From NCBI RefSeq assembly GCF_028389875.1, contig NC_084663.1, positions 173,206,301 through 173,270,300 of the forward strand: a DNA stretch of 64,000 bases. Direction: 5' to 3'. The notes under the pieces are model-generated. The model searched no databases, had not been told where the DNA came from, and saw only the letters and a program-made list of their open reading frames with translations. Below, piece by piece: positions 48,651-61,797 of the stretch (position 1 is its first letter; each line of letters opens with the position of its first letter). The position numbers were made by a program, and so were the translations under genes. This stretch comes from Rhea pennata. Taxonomy: Eukaryota; Chordata; Aves; Rheiformes; Rheidae.

Positions 48651-50239
48651 CTTACTGGATATCTCAGACAGAAGAAAAAGAGTTTTTCCCTGCTTTTCAA
48701 CATATGCATCTTTTTTCTATCCAGCTTCCCTGATAACAAACTGACAATCCAATTTATGTCATAAGAATTTGTATCCACTAGAGATGACTATTTCGTCTTT
48801 GAAGCAATTTGAGTTAGTTGCTTAAGAATTTTATGAGGAGGGAACTGTTATTGTTTATGGTTTTCATACTTTTGTGCATCTATTTGTTTTAATTTAATAT
48901 TTATAAAACACAAAGCAGGAGAACAAACATAAATGTTGCTGAAAGCTATCACATATTCCACTAGATGGCAGACAAACATTTACAACCACTGCTAGGGCTT
49001 TGGAAAACGCCCTAGCAAACGCCTATTGGTTTTGGTTGGATTTTAATAAATAGTATTTTAGGATCCATTTTCAGTTTAATGAAGGATTGGTGCAATTTGA
49101 TTTGTTTTTCAAAATATTTTAAAACTAGAAGGAAGAATTAAAAAAGCATGCCACTGGTTGCATGGTTGGCTCATAAAAGAGAAAACTGAGGTTTAGATAC
49201 CTAAAATTTTGTCTTTCATGCATTTAACTTGTACTAGAATGATATATGCCAGTAGTAAAACAGCCACAGCAGGGAGAGTTTTCAGCATTAAAAGCAAATC
49301 TGCAGTGACATAATTTTTCTTTCATTCAGAATAATAAATGTTGCATAAGGTGTCTTACAAACTGCACCAAAGGAAGTTCTGCATCCCTCTGTAGTTCATA
49401 ACCACTTTCGCTCTTCCCTTTCTGTATTTATGGTGGGGGGGAATTTGGCAGTTACTCAGCAATTCACAACCTTTAAGACAAGAAGGAACAGTGCAGGTAA
49501 GGGAAGGTGAATAGTCCAGCTCGCTCTAGGAAGATATGCCTCCCTGGTAAGGATATGAATATGTGCTGATATCACAGAAGCATTATGATTTAAAAATACC
49601 TACTGCAACCTGTAGAATTACAGGAATTCCTACCACTGCCAGCTGTGGCAAAGAAAAGGAAGGCGAGGCAGACTGAATCATCACACCTGCCCTCTGGCCA
49701 GGAGCTCGTTCCTCTCTCCACCGCATGCGGTTCAAGAGCTATTGCTTGCCCATGGTCTCCAGAACAAGACAGGGATGGAGGAAGGATGGAGTTCTCTGAA
49801 AGGATGTTGCTTAAGGGGGTGGGAAAGAAGTGCCGTGATCAACTTCAGCCACACCACCATAGCCAGTATTCTCTCTGGGCAAGTTGTAGCTCCCAGCATA
49901 ATCAGATTAGGTTAATGAAGGGCTATTTAGACAAAAGTGAACCCCCCACCCCAGTCACTTACTAAGCCCTTCCCCAAATATTTAGTAATATCCTAATGCT
50001 ATAATTGTTATGATTTTGGAGGGATGGCCTTTTAGTGAAAAACACAGATGCTAGCCATCCTTACACCTCTGATTTTCACTCTAGTCAACAGAAAGAGGCA
50101 AGCTTTCAGTGGAGAGGGGCAAATCTTAGCATTAAAGTTATTCTCTGTCTCTGAATTGCTCTCTAAAGGAAACTCTCTATTGACTGAAGAGATAATCCAA
50201 GGAGACCAGTATCCTGAGGCTAAGATTAGTCTTTGCAAA

Positions 50240-51700
50240 TATTCCCATTAGATCATCTACTCTGACTTCCTGTATTTCACAAGCCTTCGAATGTCACCCA
50301 ACAGCCTCTCTATTGAGTTCAATAACTTATGTTTAGATAGAGCATATCCAAGAAGACATTTATTCTGGAGTTGAAGACATTAATAGAAGTAGTGTATCCA
50401 CCACTTCCTTTGTAGGTTTGTTCCATAGTTAATCATCTCCACTATTAAACTTTGTGTGCCTTATTTCTTGTTTTAATTTATCTGCATTGAGCTCAGTACA
50501 CAGCTGCTTGTTATGCTTTTCCCTTCTTAACTAAAGAACCCTTTAGTATGTGGGATTTTCTCCCAAGGGAGCTATCATAATCAAGTCATCACTCCATCTT
50601 CTTTTTGATAAGCTGAAGGGATTTTCCTTTCTGTAAAGCACTTTTCTTCTGCTCTCCACCCTCAGTCTGGTCTTCTTTGAAGACTGTCTTATTTTTAACT
50701 TCCCTTTTATCTCACAGCAGTTTCACTAACGTTGTGTGCGATCTGCTTATTCACTAAGATCTCCCTGCTTATTCACTGTTTTCCTCCAGTATAACATGCT
50801 CTCAGTGAATGATGTGTTCTCAGCCATCCCTTAAGTCCTTTCTGGAGTTACTGTTTTGCAGAACGTTATGTATGGCCCACCAAGTATGGCCCACCTTGCT
50901 CCTGGTTGTTTAACTTTTCATGTGGCTACATGAAAATGGATTTTGTTTGAACTGGTCCCCCTTAGTGATTGATTCAAAATCCTTCTTTCTGTCTTCTCTT
51001 GTCTTCCACATACCTTTCTGCTGCCTTTGTGTAATCTAAAAACTATATTGGCAATAATTTTTAAATTTACTTCCAAATGGTCAATGAAGCCATGAAACAG
51101 TATCAGGTCAACTACTGAACCCTTCTAAAATTAGGGTGAGTGCTCTTGCATTACGTGATATGGCCATAGCTGTGCGCTTATGCACATGGCCTGCCTTTAT
51201 TTACATCAAGCTTCAAAATTTCTTTCCTTTCGGAAACAGGATTTTGAAAGATGTAGCCATTTTCTAATCCTGTGAAAGGAGTTTTTATTGAAATGCCAGA
51301 GGCTGTTTTTTAAAAAACAAGGTGTCAGGCAGTCCGAAGTCAAAACACCCTATGAAAGTCCAAACGTATGCAGTTCCCTTTACAAACCAAATTCATAATC
51401 CCATCAACGAATGAAGTAAGTTTTGTTTAACAAGACCTATTTTCTACAAAACTGTGTTGACCATCATTAATTACATTCATTCCTTTAATTTTGTATTAAT
51501 TGAATCCCATATCAGCTTATTAGCTTTTCCATTAATTTTATCTGGGTTTGTGTGATGCTTCCTGGCCTTAAGTCACTTGGGTCATCACAATTCCTCTTTT
51601 GAAAGAATGGTACAATATTAGCACTAATTCAGAATTTCTCTTATTTCTCAAGAATATTTTAAAATATATATCACTGGACTAGTTGTCTTGTGCCCAAGTT
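50240..51700 (-). mobile_element. Ancient, decayed CR1 LINE copy or cluster
   Basis: The plus strand starts with a degenerate form of the old CR1 3' region (gatcatctactctgacttcc, near 50252). It runs through atccaccacttcctttg, ttgttccatagttaatc, ttgtgtgccttatttcttg and aaccctttagtatgtgg. Later parts (tactgaacccttct near 51114, cttttgaaagaatggtacaa near 51597) match deeper ORF2 regions in reverse, in consistent order. It may be one long copy with insertions or several fragments. Confidence 0.7.
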
Positions 51701-51709
51701 TTGCTTCCA

Positions 51710-54170
51710 GCAACACCCTTTTTCTTAACTTTACCAAAATAGCTGGTTTTAAGTTCCAAGTGAATGTGTATGTGTTTATATAATTTATGATGTAATTTTT
51801 TGTATTTTTATTTTTTATAATTCTGTATGTCTTACTCTTTTGACTGCTATTTGTAAATACAGAATGTAATCAGAGCATTTCCCTGACCCCCAAACCAACA
51901 ATCAATATCCAACACACTAATTCATGTTTTACCAATTAAAAAGAGAATGAAGACATTTCTAATTATTTCTTGCATCTGTTGTGCTACAAACTTGTCACTT
52001 AGAACTGTTGAAAATGAATCCTGTTTTACTCCTGACTGTATGGGACTGGAGTGTCACATTATTGAAAGTCACCAGATGGCACTAGCACAAAAAACTTACT
52101 TCTTTTGTCCAGAGTAAACTACATAAAAATAGGCCTTGAAAGAAATTCTTGCAATAGCATATTTTCCTTGCCAGTAGTATAGCCTGTCCTGAGCCCAAAT
52201 CTATGACAAGTTGAGTATTTTTTTCACAGTCATCATAGCAATGCAAAATTTTTGCCTATTAACCAGCTAAACAGTACATTTGAGTTACAGACACAAGTAC
52301 CAAGCAGCCTAAATGGCAATTAGGATTCTGACATTCTGCCTTTTGACTGCCCCAAATGTGTTTGGAAAGTAAGATTCAGTCTCTGGATGGTAAGAGGTTT
52401 AACCAGCCCTTACACAGCCTAGCAACGTTTAAAGGGTCCTGAAATCTATAAAAATAAGCAGGGAAAAAGTGTTATTATTTGCTGATCTGAGTCAGACAGA
52501 AAGGGAGAGATTTATAATGCTTCCTATCTTAATCAAGAGCAAAGAAAAGGAGCAATAAAGTTATTGTAATGCAGCGCAACTTCTGATTCAGGTCGGGAGA
52601 AGTTTGCAAGCCAGTTGCAAATGCGACGCGTGGAGGGGAGCAGCCAGGCAGAGGACTGGCAAAGACAGCGGCGGCGGAGCGACGCGGCTGGGTAACGAAG
52701 CCGGTGCAGCTCTCACACCGATGTGGTTATTATTGAACTGCTCATTGCAAATCAATATAAAACCTAAATTTTACAAGAGTAAATTCAATACCACTGCAAT
52801 GATACCTTCTGCTTTGGTGGGGTTTGCACTATGTATTTCCTGTAAAATGATTTTCATGTGCTAGTAAAGCTGCAAACCTAGTTCAACAGGTTTAGAGCCT
52901 TTATATTTAGGCCTTATTTATTTATTTATTTGCTAGTAAGTACAGGGAATATGCCTGGCTATGTACCATGTGAGATATACCTGCTTAATCTTTATTTTCC
53001 AACCTATGTATTATAAGTGTGGAGCTTAGTATTTGACACTTATTTAGCACCTGGTTAAACACCATTAAACTACTTGACACTGAATGTATGATAATATTTT
53101 CTCAATTAAAATGCCTGTTGGCATTCACTAGCATTAGGATAATAAGTTTATTGGGGAACGTTCCCGTAAAACACCTGTCCAGGTCAAAGCTATCCCACTG
53201 AAGCAAAAATAAATTATTTTATCAAAATGCACAGTCTTCATATTTTATCTGTTACAATCCTTAATAGTGTAAGAATCACACCGCGTCCAGCCTAATTCCC
53301 TGAAAAAATATTATTTGGTACGTTGACACTAGGACAAATCCTTGTTCATACAAAATGAAGTGCAAGAACATTAATATATACATTTAACATAAGCTTTGGA
53401 TTTTACAGTCAAGCCCAGAATAATTGTCCTGTAAGCAGTGCAGAATACAATTTATCTCACTTGAAGATAGAGGCCTAGCCATATGGCCAGAAGAGCTTCC
53501 TAGAGAGCAAATGGAAAGTGAAACAAATATTTTAATTACTTCTATAAGTTTATTCGTAGCTGCTTTGAGTCAAGTTCAGCAGCTTGCTCTGCTCTCCCTG
53601 TGACTCTCCATTTTTCAAGTGAGTAGCCATGTAGTGAGACTACAATATACTCACTACATCTTCTTCTGTAAATGATAAACTTTATGTAAAGAGGTAAGAA
53701 ATGGTGTTATACAGTATTCTCAAAATATATATGAAAGAGAGAAAAAAATATATTATTCATGTCAGGAACAAATATAGGGGCAATAACCCCACAGCAACCA
53801 CCTTTGCACTCTGGAGCATTTTAGAAGATAGTGTCTCTCTCGCACCCCTGTGCTATGAGTAGTAGAAGCCCCACTAGATCTCCTGGATATAGCTCAATTT
53901 GCCAGTTTAAATGCACTGACAAATAATGGCCTGCAGATAAAGGTGTTTCAGATACTACAGGGATAAAAGCCACGTGTAAGTGCTCAGTGGATTCCCCGAG
54001 TTGCCTGCAGCCACGTTTTTTTCCACACCCTTTGCCAGAGATAGTCGTAGTGGTCTCACGCTTTGGGCTCTTTAGTAGCTATTTACATGCCATCCTCACT
54101 ACGTTTTTTTTTTTTTTTTTTTTTTAAGTCATGCCTGTGTTTGCTGGTGCTGGGTGGAGGATAATACGTG
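51710..54170. other. Gene-desert DNA with possible conserved elements
   Basis: No gene recognised. It has a small CpG-rich cluster at 52590-52715, a TTTA repeat at 52914-52931, T22 at 54104-54125, and non-repetitive AT-rich stretches on either side. Confidence 0.55.
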
Positions 54171-54184
54171 CTCAGGCCGCAGCT

Positions 54185-54400
54185 GAACCGCTAATCTGTA
54201 AGGCACTTCTGTCACCTCCAAGGTGGATTATTGTAATTCCTTTCTGGTGTCTACCTGATTGTAAAACTTCACAAGTTCTGCTTTACATAAAATGCTGCGG
54301 CTGACGTGCTTATTCATCTTAAACCAGATTAGCATATCGCTCTGGTCTTTTGATCCGCGCTACGGCTGCCAGTTAGAGCAGTGCCTCCTTCCTACGCGTC
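54185..54400 (+). mobile_element. L2-like LINE ORF2 relic
   Basis: Translating the plus strand from 54223 gives VDYCNSFLVST. After a +1 shift (from 54290) it gives NAAADVLIHLKPD, a stop, HIALVF and later LRLPV. This follows the order DYCNSLL...NAAARL...HITPLL...LHWLPV found near the C-terminus of LINE-2-type reverse transcriptases. Several stops and frame changes make it a pseudogenic fossil. Confidence 0.65.
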
Positions 54401-54409
54401 CTGGCTAGC

Positions 54410-57400
54410 GCTGATGCGTGAGGATGGATTCGGACCACTGCCATTAACACAAGCCTGCGGTCTAGACGGTAAAATATTGCCTTGCTCCTTCTGCACACCC
54501 TAAATTGCCTGTATCTTTGCTTTATATTGATGTGTTACTGCTTTTAACAGCCGTGCTTAAGAATAATTAATACATTCCTAGATGTTAGGAATGGGAATGG
54601 ACTCCCCAGATATTCTAGCTGAAGGAATGGGTCCTCTCGCTGCTGCAAGTTGTGTTTTATAGTACTCTTTTAATGAAGCTTGTACTAGATAAACAGGACT
54701 CCACTGTTTTGATGCCAGTTTGAAGCATGAAGACTCTGGCTTAAATAAATGGATTAGCAAGTAGCAAATATGAGACTTTTTAAGCCTGTGTCTGCATGAC
54801 GTTGTATGGAATAACGTGATGGGGAAAGGAAGTTCCCAAGCAGCTTTCTCCAGATACTTAGCCGGCATTTGAAAGTCCTCAGTAATACTTGGGACTATTG
54901 GGGAATATTTGGGAAAGAAACCCCTTTTCCCTGAAACTGATATATTTCCATGGTGAGTAGTACCACTGAGTACTAAAGTTTCTATTTTATATCTGCAGGA
55001 AAACACATATTGTGAGTCCCACTGTTTAGAAAATCATTAGTATACTATTACTATTTAAAGCAAATCTATTTATAAAAGGACTTTGGTAAGGAATGAATGG
55101 CTCAAAGAGCATTAAAGGATTATTTTATACATATAAAATATGTATATTTTATAGTCCATAAAAGCATTCATCTTCTCCCTTCTTTGGATTACAGTCTTCT
55201 CTTGTGAGCTACAGAAAAATTCCTACACATTTGAATTGTACAGGATGGAGAGCCATTTTCCTCTTGATAGAACCTGTCTTTGTAGATAGTTAGTTTGGAA
55301 ATTCACCCTAACTGACTTCACATTTACCATACTGAGGTCTACTACTGAGCTAGTTGCCACAGGCAGAGTTGATTGTTGGTGGAGAGATGCATTTTTGGGG
55401 GCATAGTCCGACCCATTCCAGATTACTGTTATGGATAGATCAAATCATATTAATCTGCTAATTATCTAGATTAAATTAGACATAGACTTGTATTATTGAT
55501 CAGATGAATTCCATCCTCACAGTTTCAACTACCATTATTCATGTAGTATTTTTGCTGAGTGCAGAGGGATTGGTTATATGCATATATTTGCAGGCTGAGG
55601 ATCTCAGAGTACAAACTTCTGAAAGCTGTATCTAATTCAGAAGGTGTCAGTAAGTCACACAATAATCAAAAGATCCTGGAGGAAATACTGAACTACTGTT
55701 ATCATTTGATGGCTACTCGATGCTTTAACTTGCTTATTTACACCTATATTAGGCAAGCAAAAGAATAAAACCCCAAAGCATAGTGCATATGTACATATGC
55801 ATATGCACAATAAAAATACATAGTACATACAGACATACTACCATGCATTTTTGTTCTATACTCTGAATAGAAAAACCTGCAACACAGAGTGATTTAGTAA
55901 CTTGATATACAACAGGGGTCACATTCTCCTTGTCTTACATGAATATGTGCATGAATAATGAGACCTGTTTTTTGGCCTTCTCTAGTAGCAGAACTAAAAT
56001 TAAAATGAAGAGCATTTTGCTAAAATGCTTCTGCTAAAATGTTGTTCATCTCAGCAAACTCTAGAAAGTCGCATAATACTAAAAGCAGCACTTTTAGAGT
56101 TATTTTAGGTACAATTATTTGAAAAGTTAACATGAAATATAGTTTGGAAAAATAGAAAAATAGACTTGTTATTTCGTAAAGCAGTTACATTATTTGATTA
56201 GATTGTCTGCACTTCCTCTATTCAGGGAATGAACAATATTTCCTTTTTGCAAAGAAAATTTAACCATTACGTTTTCTAAAAAAGTACAATTTATGTTGCA
56301 TGGCTCTTAAGTTGTCTCATATATAGTGCCATTTAATGATGAAAACAGAGAAAAGTTGAAAAAGTAGGGTGTACACATATAATGAATCACAGCTTGAAAT
56401 TCCTGGAATGTCTAATATAAACAAGTATCTCTGGAAAGTTATTATATATTTTTTCTTACACAAGCACACACATATATATGCCCAAACATAAATCAATGAT
56501 TAGACAGCTGTGTGCTATTGTATAAAGACTCTATTGCACTGAAACATCTACAATTTGTACTCTTTGCCATGAATATCAAACCCTGATTTATTCATAGAGC
56601 TGCAAAGAAGTACAAACATGTAAGCACACATACGTATCACCAATTATAAAAACTGATATACGCAGCGGAATATTCTAATGGGTTGGTCCTCTGTTTATTC
56701 TCAAAATTCATTCCCTCAGGCTCCATTTCTGCTACTGAACTGAATCTCAAGTGGATTTGAATTTGAAAGCGTTCTCTAGTTCTGAATGTTAATGGATGTC
56801 ATTGCACTATGGCTCTACAAGAAGGAAGAATATTACTATCAAATAAAAACACTACAAGTTTTGAAGAAGATGCTTTTTAAGTCACAGCACTGATAAAAAT
56901 GAGGATGCTTTCATTTTTGCAAATGAAAACAAATTAATCTTGCTGTATATATAACGGAAAATTATTTATTTATGCAGAACGCATACTAAAGCATGGTTAA
57001 GTGTGCAAAGCAAAGTAAAGGTATGAAATTATTATTGATAAGAAATGATAATTTATATTATGCTAACACCCCGAACAAGGTCAAGACCTATTCTGGGTTC
57101 TGCATAAAATGAAAGAAAACTGTCCTGCTGTTTCTTAAAATTTGACTTATGCTAGTAATGAATACAGAAAAAAATGAACACCTAGCCAATAATCCATCCT
57201 CAATGAAGATTCAGCTAAGCCTTCTAATAGAAATTGCATCCTGGTTCAGCCTATTTATTTTAAATCTAGGCCTCTCTTGTCTGAGATTTTAAAATAAAGC
57301 CATTTTTTATGGAGATTGCAGTGTAATAGACGAAATGGTAGTAGTATTTGTTTATATGATATTTGGTAGAAAGAAGATAGCTGAGTTCCTACCAAAAATA

Positions 57401-58000
57401 TTAGCAAGTGGTATACTACACTGTAAATCATGTTGGACACTTCAAAAACACATATCCAAATGAAATTTGCCAAAAGTAGTTATTTTCAGAAACCGCCTAC
57501 TCTGGAAGAGAGGCACATAGGTCATTTTCCTTCTTTTCTTTCAATCAGTCTTTCTATATTGGCACTTTCTTATTTTTTATTAAAAAGTAATTTAAGTTAT
57601 TTTGCATTTCAAGGTTTCTAGGCCTGGGTATTTTGACCCTTACTTGCATGAATGCTTTTTGTTCGCACAGTCATGCTGGTGTCTGCGAAATCGTGGATGT
57701 TGGTATTGCTCATTTTAGTACAGATGTAAAAATCATGCCTTTAGATTTTACAAATGTGAAAAATAAGATATAAGGGAAATTGGTTTAAATCAGAATTTCT
57801 GGAGATTCACCGAAACATGATATGAAAACTACTAAAATATGACAAGAAAAAAAAATAATAATATTCCTTGTGATGCCCCCTGAGATGAGAGAAGTAACAA
57901 CGGTTTGAGGCCTTGGTACGCGTTTTGGCTTTCAGATGCAGCAAATTACTGCTAGACTGCACAAAATGTTTTGTTCCAAATATTTGCTAGCAAAAGCCCA
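54410..58000. other. Gene-desert DNA
   Basis: AT-rich DNA without recognisable genes. Includes small AT-rich hairpins, for example gtgcatatg/catatgcac at 55783-55808. Confidence 0.55.
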
Positions 58001-58019
58001 GGCAGCCAGTGGTTCAGTT

Positions 58020-58370
58020 ACTCAATATAGCAAATAAGAAGTTACATAACTACGGTTTTCCAGCTCGCTCTCCCCTTGATCTTTGAAGTGTGTCACTCTT
58101 TCATTTCGCCATTCAACAGTCTGACATGCAAAAGCTTTGTTCAGACAGTTTAATTTAATCACTGCCACTGGTTCAACAAGATGATAAAATCCCCTGTGCT
58201 GTACGACATCCAACCTCCAGCTCGCTGTTATCTGATACTGTTTGAAGCTCCTCTCGTGAAGGTAGGCTGATAACACGAGAACGCCAAACACGCCATAAGC
58301 AGTGTATTAATGCCCTTGATTGAATTCCATTAGAATGAGAACGAGATGAAGGTTTAGGCCGTCCAAGCGG
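58020..58370. promoter_or_regulatory. Candidate regulatory element beside orphan CpG patch
   Basis: Non-repetitive DNA with clustered motifs. These are a TCF/LEF-like CTTTGAAG near 58081, AT-rich homeodomain-type TTTAATTTAATC near 58149, and ATTAGAATG near 58330. The call rests on texture and motifs only. Confidence 0.35.
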
Positions 58371-58399
58371 GCCGATGTAATAAAACGTAATTTGGACTA

Positions 58400-58870
58400 A
58401 TCTTCCCCAAGAATGCCTCGCGTTTGAAGCCGGCAGCCGCCCCTCGCGAGCAGAAGCAATTGCTCAGCGAAGGCACCGGGAACTCTTCTGAGCTGCGGCC
58501 TTTGTGCTCGGTGCCCCGCGCAGGTGTCTCGGGCAGCAGACAGTCCGCCCTTGTGCTCCAGGGCAGGGGTGCCGGGGCGGCACGTCGCAAAATCGGCAGC
58601 GTCATCTCATGATCGCTTTAATGAACGCTGGAGAGAGCCGGCTGGAACCGCTAGGAGCTGAAGCCGAGAAGCGGGGCTGGTTGGGGCAGCAGCAAAGCCA
58701 CGGGCTCGTTAGGTAGTGCTGTCTCAAGCGATCTGCGTTATTAAACCGAACCGGGAAGGGGTGGGAGGTTATTTCGGCGAATGCATCCCGACGGGCATCG
58801 GAACCTGCGTGTGTGGGTCAATCCATCTCCCGAGTGAGCTTTGTTTGCTGCAGAGGAGCAACGCCAAAAA
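58400..58870. promoter_or_regulatory. Orphan CpG-rich island in gene desert
   Basis: About 470 bp with many CpG dinucleotides (for example gcccctcgcgag, ggcggcacgtcgc, ccgaaccgggaag) between AT-rich flanks, and no gene start attached. It could be an unannotated promoter for a non-coding RNA, or a developmental enhancer with CpG-island character. Confidence 0.55.
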
Positions 58871-58989
58871 TGTGTCTGGCCAAAGAACTTTTCCAGTTTA
58901 AGCTGGAATTTAGATTTTTTTTTTTTTTTGATGGGATTTGTTAAATCAATAGAGTTTACACATAGAACTTTCCAACCATTTTTGTCAAT

Positions 58990-60230
58990 CAAAAAAAAAT
59001 ATATATATATTCCTAGACTGTTTCCAAAGTAGTGGCACTATGAATTTGTCACAAATTTGTTCGTTTGTAACAAATTGCTATTTTTTCATTAATAAATTAC
59101 CAGGCATTGACAATATCCCGCCTGCTGTACAAAACCTATGAAGGCAGTCCCCAGAAAATTAAAAGCTTAAAGAAAGAAAAATGAGGAGGCTGTGTTTAGA
59201 AAAGGAAATAACTTTGCTTTGTTTTGTTTTCTGTTTAGTATTGTTTAGTTACTTCTGAATCTCAGGAACTGCGGGATAAGGGATAACTGAATACAATGTC
59301 ATAGGAAACTGGGTGTCTGGACATTAGTCAATGCAAAGGGGTGGCCAACTTACCCACAGACTGCGTCTGTGAACATTTCTATTGAACTCAGTGGAGTTTT
59401 GCAATCTAGTCCAGAAAATGCTTTTTTAGCCTTCCCCCCCTAACCCCCAAAGAAATGAGAATTATGCCATCATGGATATGTGTGAAGAGTGTCCCCTGCC
59501 CAAGGAATATTTGAATCCAGACCAAGAGGTGTGTGTTAACGTGCCTACTGTGGCAAGAGGAGCTTCTAGCTGCTGTGAACCTTTCGCTGTCAGAAATCCG
59601 AACGCCGGCATGGGAACTCTCCCCTGTAACGCAAATAAAGAATTTTGGTTCTGCTGCTTACAAAACTCCTCTTTTATGAGTATTCAGTGTGTGCTGCTCC
59701 AAACCCACCTCTGCTCTGAAAAGACAGGTTGGTACCTTTAATTTGTTTACCGTTTGAAGAGCTCTTAGCTCTGCCATGTGAATACCAAAATACAACCTGA
59801 GACCAGTAATTATTCTTGTGAAAACACTTGACCTAACTAACAAAATTCAGAAGCATTTCAACATCTTGAACGCTACTCCCCCTTAGCAGTTTGTACAGGT
59901 TGAGTAAATTAAATTATTTTTTTTTATCCCTCACTCCCATAACTGAGGAGACGCAATATTGTCTTTGGCAGAAGAAGGGGCTCAAGGTTGTTCTGTTTGT
60001 CTCACGCAGTTTTAAGCACTACTGTGACAGCACCTGCACTGTTTCCTTTTCTATTGCCAACATGCTAGAAAATATCACTGCCTGAGGAGTGATTAAGGGT
60101 AGCCATACCCTTAATTGGGGACAATTTAAAGCAGACAGAACTAGCATTACGCACAGATAAGCTCCGATTGCGACAGAGCTGTTTGCTGTAATATCTTAGC
60201 TCCTTTTGGGTTAGACTCTATAAACACACG
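58990..60230. other. Gene-desert DNA
   Basis: No gene recognised. A 10-bp perfect hairpin with a 4-base loop lies at 60092-60115 (attaagggta/tacccttaat) and a weaker one at 59051-59078. Confidence 0.55.
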
Positions 60231-60234
60231 CTCG

Positions 60235-61260
60235 ACTTGAAGTGTATGAAATCAGCTGCATCCCGCTGAATTCGGTGGAACTGTCTGTACGCTTGGCGGA
60301 AGCGCGTGTGAAGTGTTTGCTGGGTGAGGACCTCCAGTGCTGCGTTTTGGGTGACTGTGATACGCACAATGTACATCAAAAGCCATTAAAACGTGTTCAA
60401 GTAAGAATTCTGGAGATTGTTTCTTCAAAAATGACCCCCAAAATCAATCAGAACTGTTTTATAAATATGCTTACGATGCACCAAAATCTAGTTTTCCATT
60501 TTTTAACAAAATGTATCAATCCATTAAAGAGGAGACAAGTAAACAAAAATGAGTTGTCATTTGTGTTATTTTATTAGTGTCACATGAGATTACAGTGCGT
60601 TATTGACTTTAAGAATATTTTACCCAAGGAAGCTTGTTTTAACACGCACAAATCAGGATCAATAGTGGATATGTGTTAATTTTCACAAAATGCTACAGGG
60701 CAATATATTTTTTACAAATCCCATGATCATACTTATGGTTCTATAAAAAAATCATCATTGTAATTGAATGAGGGCCTAGCTAAGATTTAATTATTAAAAA
60801 AATGGATTATTATTTGCATTGTTGCTTACTTTCCCAGGTGCATTATTTACTGACCAAATGTAATTTATGTTCTCACCCTGTTATAGCATGAAGCTAGATC
60901 ACCTACACAATTTTTGCTGACTTTGCTGCCTTAGCTTGCTTCATCAATTTCTTTTTTTTCATCCTTTTTTCATTAGAGATCACATATAGTTTAAGAGCTG
61001 TAATCTGAAACCTTACAGCTCTAGTGGATACTTAAAAGACTCATTGATACACTTTGAAACCTAGTCAATTGAACAGCATTAGCACCAGCAGCATCCAGCC
61101 ATTAGGCTATTAGGATCATTTGCCAAGGCACTAAAATTAAATATAGGGACTCTAGCAATTCCCCAATTATATTGTGTTAGTATAATGGCAGTGAAAAGGA
61201 TATTATTTTAGTCAGCTCAGTGCCACTATCACAACCAACATGCTTTCCACTTTGTAGATG
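60235..61260. promoter_or_regulatory. Candidate conserved non-coding element
   Basis: Non-repetitive AT-rich DNA with developmental factor motifs close together: a perfect octamer ATTTGCAT at 60812-60819, GGATTA (Otx type) at 60804-60809, and several TAATTA/TTAATT cores near 60788. The call rests on texture and motifs; conservation is not visible here. Confidence 0.35.
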
Positions 61261-61797
61261 TAGATATGTATTGGAATAAGCCTGGAGATTTTGACATTAA
61301 TTCAGTTCCTTTTGCAAGCAAAATAGATCAGCACCATGGGAAAGACTCAGATTGTATTAGTCAAGAGCAACCTTTCATCAGGCTCCATGCTTATGAGAAT
61401 TTGTGTGTTTCTTCAGTATTTAAAATGATATACACAGGTTACAATATCATCCAGGAAAAGATTAATATTGGGGAGAGGGGTAAGCTGTGCAGAGTCAGAG
61501 GAAGGAAATTCTGGGCTTCTGTTAGCTGGCTCCTACAGCTATAACCCTATAGGTTCAGCTTCCCACGTGAAATGTATACCTGATCTTCTCTGATTCCTGG
61601 AAAAGGGAAATACGGAATATGATCCAAAATCATACAAAAGAACGATGATAAGGAAGTTCTGGTGCAGAACTAGGAGTCTGCTATAAACACATTTCATCAG
61701 GTTTGGAAAGTCCTCTATTGCGGTTAACTATTAAAAGTTATGAGTTACTTTTCCCAATATGAAGACAAATTGTACTAAAATTGAGCAGTAGTAATAG

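Larger units (their letters stand above)
43620..50230. other. Gene-desert DNA
   Basis: 6.6 kb with no recognisable gene. Contains G and A homopolymers around 43979-44034, A25 at 48626-48650, and short hairpins at 47815-47840 and 48990-49017. Confidence 0.6.

Noticed and set aside
48990-49017. 9-bp perfect hairpin (tgctagggc/gccctagca) as a small RNA gene
   Set aside because: Stem far too short for a microRNA precursor and such short matches are expected by chance in 64 kb.
59472-59741. 89-codon cysteine-rich open frame
   Set aside because: No promoter, splice context or family match; cysteine content alone is not enough.
60242-60577. 111-codon open frame
   Set aside because: Single-exon frame in desert DNA without a recognisable product; the stretch is better explained as possible regulatory DNA.
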